From Lysobacteraceae bacterium (lineage in GTDB: Bacteria > Pseudomonadota > Gammaproteobacteria > Xanthomonadales > Ahniellaceae): a DNA stretch of 36,895 nucleotides. Position numbers and translations under genes: made by a program. The stretch covers positions 1 to 36,895 of the forward strand of contig PVBP01000024.1 in assembly GCA_002995625.1 (NCBI GenBank), read 5' to 3'. A model generated the notes under the pieces. The model did not search any database and had not been told where the DNA came from. It worked only from the letters and a program-made list of their open reading frames with translations. Below are positions 35,133 to 36,895 of the stretch, one piece after another; within the stretch, counting starts at the first letter, position 1; every line of letters starts with the position of its first letter.

Positions 35133-35836
35133 GCGGGTCGCCGCAGCTGCCGCTGGGATTCGTCGCGCCGCCGCACCATCGCCTGGCGGCGTTCGTCGCC
35201 GGCGACAATGCGGCCGTGCTGGAGGCGGTCGCCGCGCAGGCGCGCGGCGAGTCCGAGGCCTGGCTGTTCCTCGCCGGGCCGGAGGGCAGCGGCAAGTCCC
35301 ACCTGCTGGTCGGCGCCTGCCACGAGGCCGCGGGCACGGGCGCCCAGTACGTTCCGCTCGGTCGTCTCGGCGCCGGTGCCGAGGCCGCGCTGATCGCGCT
35401 GGCCCCGTGCTCCGTCGTCGCGGTCGATGACGTCGACGCGATCGCCGGTCGGCTCGGCGCCGAGATCGCGTTGTTCGATGCCTACAACCGCGTGCGCGAC
35501 GCCGGTGGCCGGATGCTGTTCGCGGCCCGGCATCGGCCCGGCCTGCTGAACCTCGCCCTGCCGGATCTGGTCTCGCGGCTGTCGGCGTGCACGCAGCTCG
35601 CGATCGTGCCGCTCGGCGACGAGGACCGCCGACGCGTGTTCGGTCTGCGCGCGATCGAGCGTGGGCTCGAGATCGAGCCCGAGGTCGTCGAGTTCCTGTT
35701 CCGGCGCCACGCGCGCGACCTCGGCGGCCTGCTCGCGCTGCTCGACCGGATCGATCGCGAGAGCCTCGCCGCCCAGCGACGCATCACTGTGCCGTTCGTG
35801 CGGCGGATCGTCGGCCTGCCGGCGCGCGACGGCTGA
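35129..35836 (+). CDS. hda: DnaA regulatory inactivator Hda
   Basis: The 235-residue product is a short AAA+ protein related to DnaA domain III. Near the N-terminus QLPLGF matches the beta-clamp binding motif by which Hda docks on the sliding clamp. The Walker A motif is GPEGSGKSHLL and the Walker B is VVAVDDVD; sensor and arginine regions follow (DLVSRLSACTQL). It promotes ATP hydrolysis by DnaA after replication starts, preventing re-initiation. The ATG at 35129 overlaps the permease stop as ATGA. The AI-2E-permease/hda order is typical of Xanthomonas relatives. Confidence 0.96.
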   Translation: MSGSPQLPLGFVAPPHHRLAAFVAGDNAAVLEAVAAQARGESEAWLFLAGPEGSGKSHLLVGACHEAAGTGAQYVPLGRLGAGAEAALIALAPCSVVAVDDVDAIAGRLGAEIALFDAYNRVRDAGGRMLFAARHRPGLLNLALPDLVSRLSACTQLAIVPLGDEDRRRVFGLRAIERGLEIEPEVVEFLFRRHARDLGGLLALLDRIDRESLAAQRRITVPFVRRIVGLPARDG

Positions 35837-35858
35837 AGCGGCGGCCGGCGCAGCGCCG

Positions 35859-36895
35859 TCACTCGGCGAGGTCCCAGCTCACCACATCGAAGCTCTGGGT
35901 GTCGCGCGGGTTGCGGCTGAGCGCATCGACCCGACCGGTCATCGCGTAGCGGCGCCCGGCCGCGAGCGGGCCGGCCGGCATCAGCGCCTCGGTCGCGCGG
36001 TCGAGATAGACGACGCCGCGGAAGCCGTCGCCATAGTCGACCCGGACCGCGCGGCGACCGGCGTCGAGCCCGGTGTCGTGGACCAGCACGTCGGGATCGT
36101 CCGGTGTGGGGTCGAGCGCGACCACGGTCGCCTCGAAGCGCGCGAGCCTGCGGTACACCGCGCTGGTCGCGGGATCGTAGCTCTCGATCGACGCCTGTTC
36201 CCGCACCGCCGCCGCGTGGACCGACGCGAAGTCCGCGTAGCGCACCTGCCAGTCCCACGGCGCGCTCTGGCGCGCGAGATGGTCGGCCGCACCGAACAGG
36301 AGTTCGGTCTCGGCGGCGCTGCACGCGCCGCGGCGCAGGCAGCCGTCCGCGTTCCACTCGATCCAGCGCGCGAGCTGGGCGGCCTTGTCGTGGCCCTGCA
36401 TCTCGAGCGCGAGCCCCGGCCCGAGGAAGGCCGCGGCCCGGCGCTGCCGCGGCGCGACGACCAGCACCGCGCCATTGCCGACGTCGAGCTTGCCGACCCG
36501 CAGCTGCCGTGCCATCGCCCGCGCGTAGGGCTCGGCGTCGAGGCCGTGGAGGTCCGCGACCACGAGCGTCACGATCTCCACGCCGTGGCGCTCGGCGTGC
36601 TGGAACATCGCGCGCTCGTGCGCGGCGCGGGTCTCGGGGTCGAGCAGGCCGAGCTCGTCCCAGACGAACTGCGTCGTCTTGATCGGCGTCGCGGCCGGAT
36701 CCGGCACCGGCAGCCGGTCGACGGCCGCTCGCGTGTCGGCCCGCTTGGCATCGACCGGCTCCGGATCGGCCCGGTCGGGCCGGATCGTCGCGATCGTCAT
36801 CGTCGCGTCGGGCCCGGGGTCCGGCGCGCGCGCGGTCATCGGCTCGGCGGTGACGCCGTTCCCGGCGGTGGTTCCGGCCGCGCGCGCCGGCGCCG
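35859..36895 (-). CDS. TPM-domain protein, probably truncated at the window edge
   Basis: The translation contains a TPM domain (PF04536-like): FVWDELGLLDPETRAAHERA, VEIVTLVVADLHG, GNGAVLVVAPRQRRAAAFLG and an acidic region typical of the fold. About 200 further residues follow, rich in short strands and ending FDVVSWDLAE. TPM domains occur in envelope proteins of varied, mostly unclear function. An ATG at 36839 is possible, but the region after it is Pro/Asp-rich with no signal peptide. The frame is open to the edge, and the codons there (APARAAGTTAG) look like the end of a signal sequence. The true start is therefore probably beyond 36895. It is convergent with hda. Confidence 0.75.
   Translation of the reverse strand, partial: APARAAGTTAGNGVTAEPMTARAPDPGPDATMTIATIRPDRADPEPVDAKRADTRAAVDRLPVPDPAATPIKTTQFVWDELGLLDPETRAAHERAMFQHAERHGVEIVTLVVADLHGLDAEPYARAMARQLRVGKLDVGNGAVLVVAPRQRRAAAFLGPGLALEMQGHDKAAQLARWIEWNADGCLRRGACSAAETELLFGAADHLARQSAPWDWQVRYADFASVHAAAVREQASIESYDPATSAVYRRLARFEATVVALDPTPDDPDVLVHDTGLDAGRRAVRVDYGDGFRGVVYLDRATEALMPAGPLAAGRRYAMTGRVDALSRNPRDTQSFDVVSWDLAE

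Overview
The window is very GC-rich, with long spurious open frames on both strands, and looks like chromosome from a gammaproteobacterium of the Xanthomonadales/Lysobacterales. The strongest clue is the right end, where DUF3108-purN-purM diverges from DUF2066 - CDP-alcohol phosphatidyltransferase - AI-2E permease - hda. From memory this order is typical of Xanthomonas relatives. Exported ELWxxDGT, plant-type LRR and beta-helix proteins, and TIGR02999-type ECF sigma factors next to Ser/Thr kinases with TPR tails, fit the same group.

Layout. 1-5204 (minus): a truncated gene for a signal-peptide protein, a gene-poor stretch holding a coding remnant, an LRR protein and a 17-repeat ELWxxDGT protein. 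5379-7417 (minus): thiC with a TPP riboswitch and a likely promoter. 7418-9107: a hairpin-rich intergenic stretch and three small orphan genes of less GC-biased codon use. 9194-10618 (minus): an exported class A beta-lactamase-fold serine hydrolase. 10749-18636 (minus): a signalling block of two overlapping ECF sigma genes, a kinase-TPR gene broken by an apparent frameshift, a large exported beta-rich protein, and a second, intact kinase-TPR gene. 18767-20046 (plus): PadR regulator plus membrane sensor protein. 20075-23860 (minus): exported beta-helix protein and a lipoprotein prolyl oligopeptidase. 23979-29701: TetR regulator divergent from an RND efflux operon with an SGNH hydrolase between adaptor and permease. 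29718-35836: the purine/DUF and pgsA-like/hda blocks. 35859 to the right edge (minus): a TPM-domain protein that probably continues past the window.

Two themes stand out. First, several unrelated exported proteins share a short [DN]GFE motif preceded by Phe (FADGFEP, FANGFEP, FRNGFES). It lies at the extreme C-terminus in three, just after the signal peptide in the serine hydrolase, and in a decayed form beside the LRR gene. Five exported-protein genes also share the heptamer GGAGCCC at the ribosome-binding site, and three of them share an upstream promoter-like element. Second, sigma factors, kinases and exported proteins are joined by 4-base start/stop overlaps. This suggests a sigma/kinase signalling module tied to surface proteins. 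Functions are read from sequence and remembered family features only; no database search was run.
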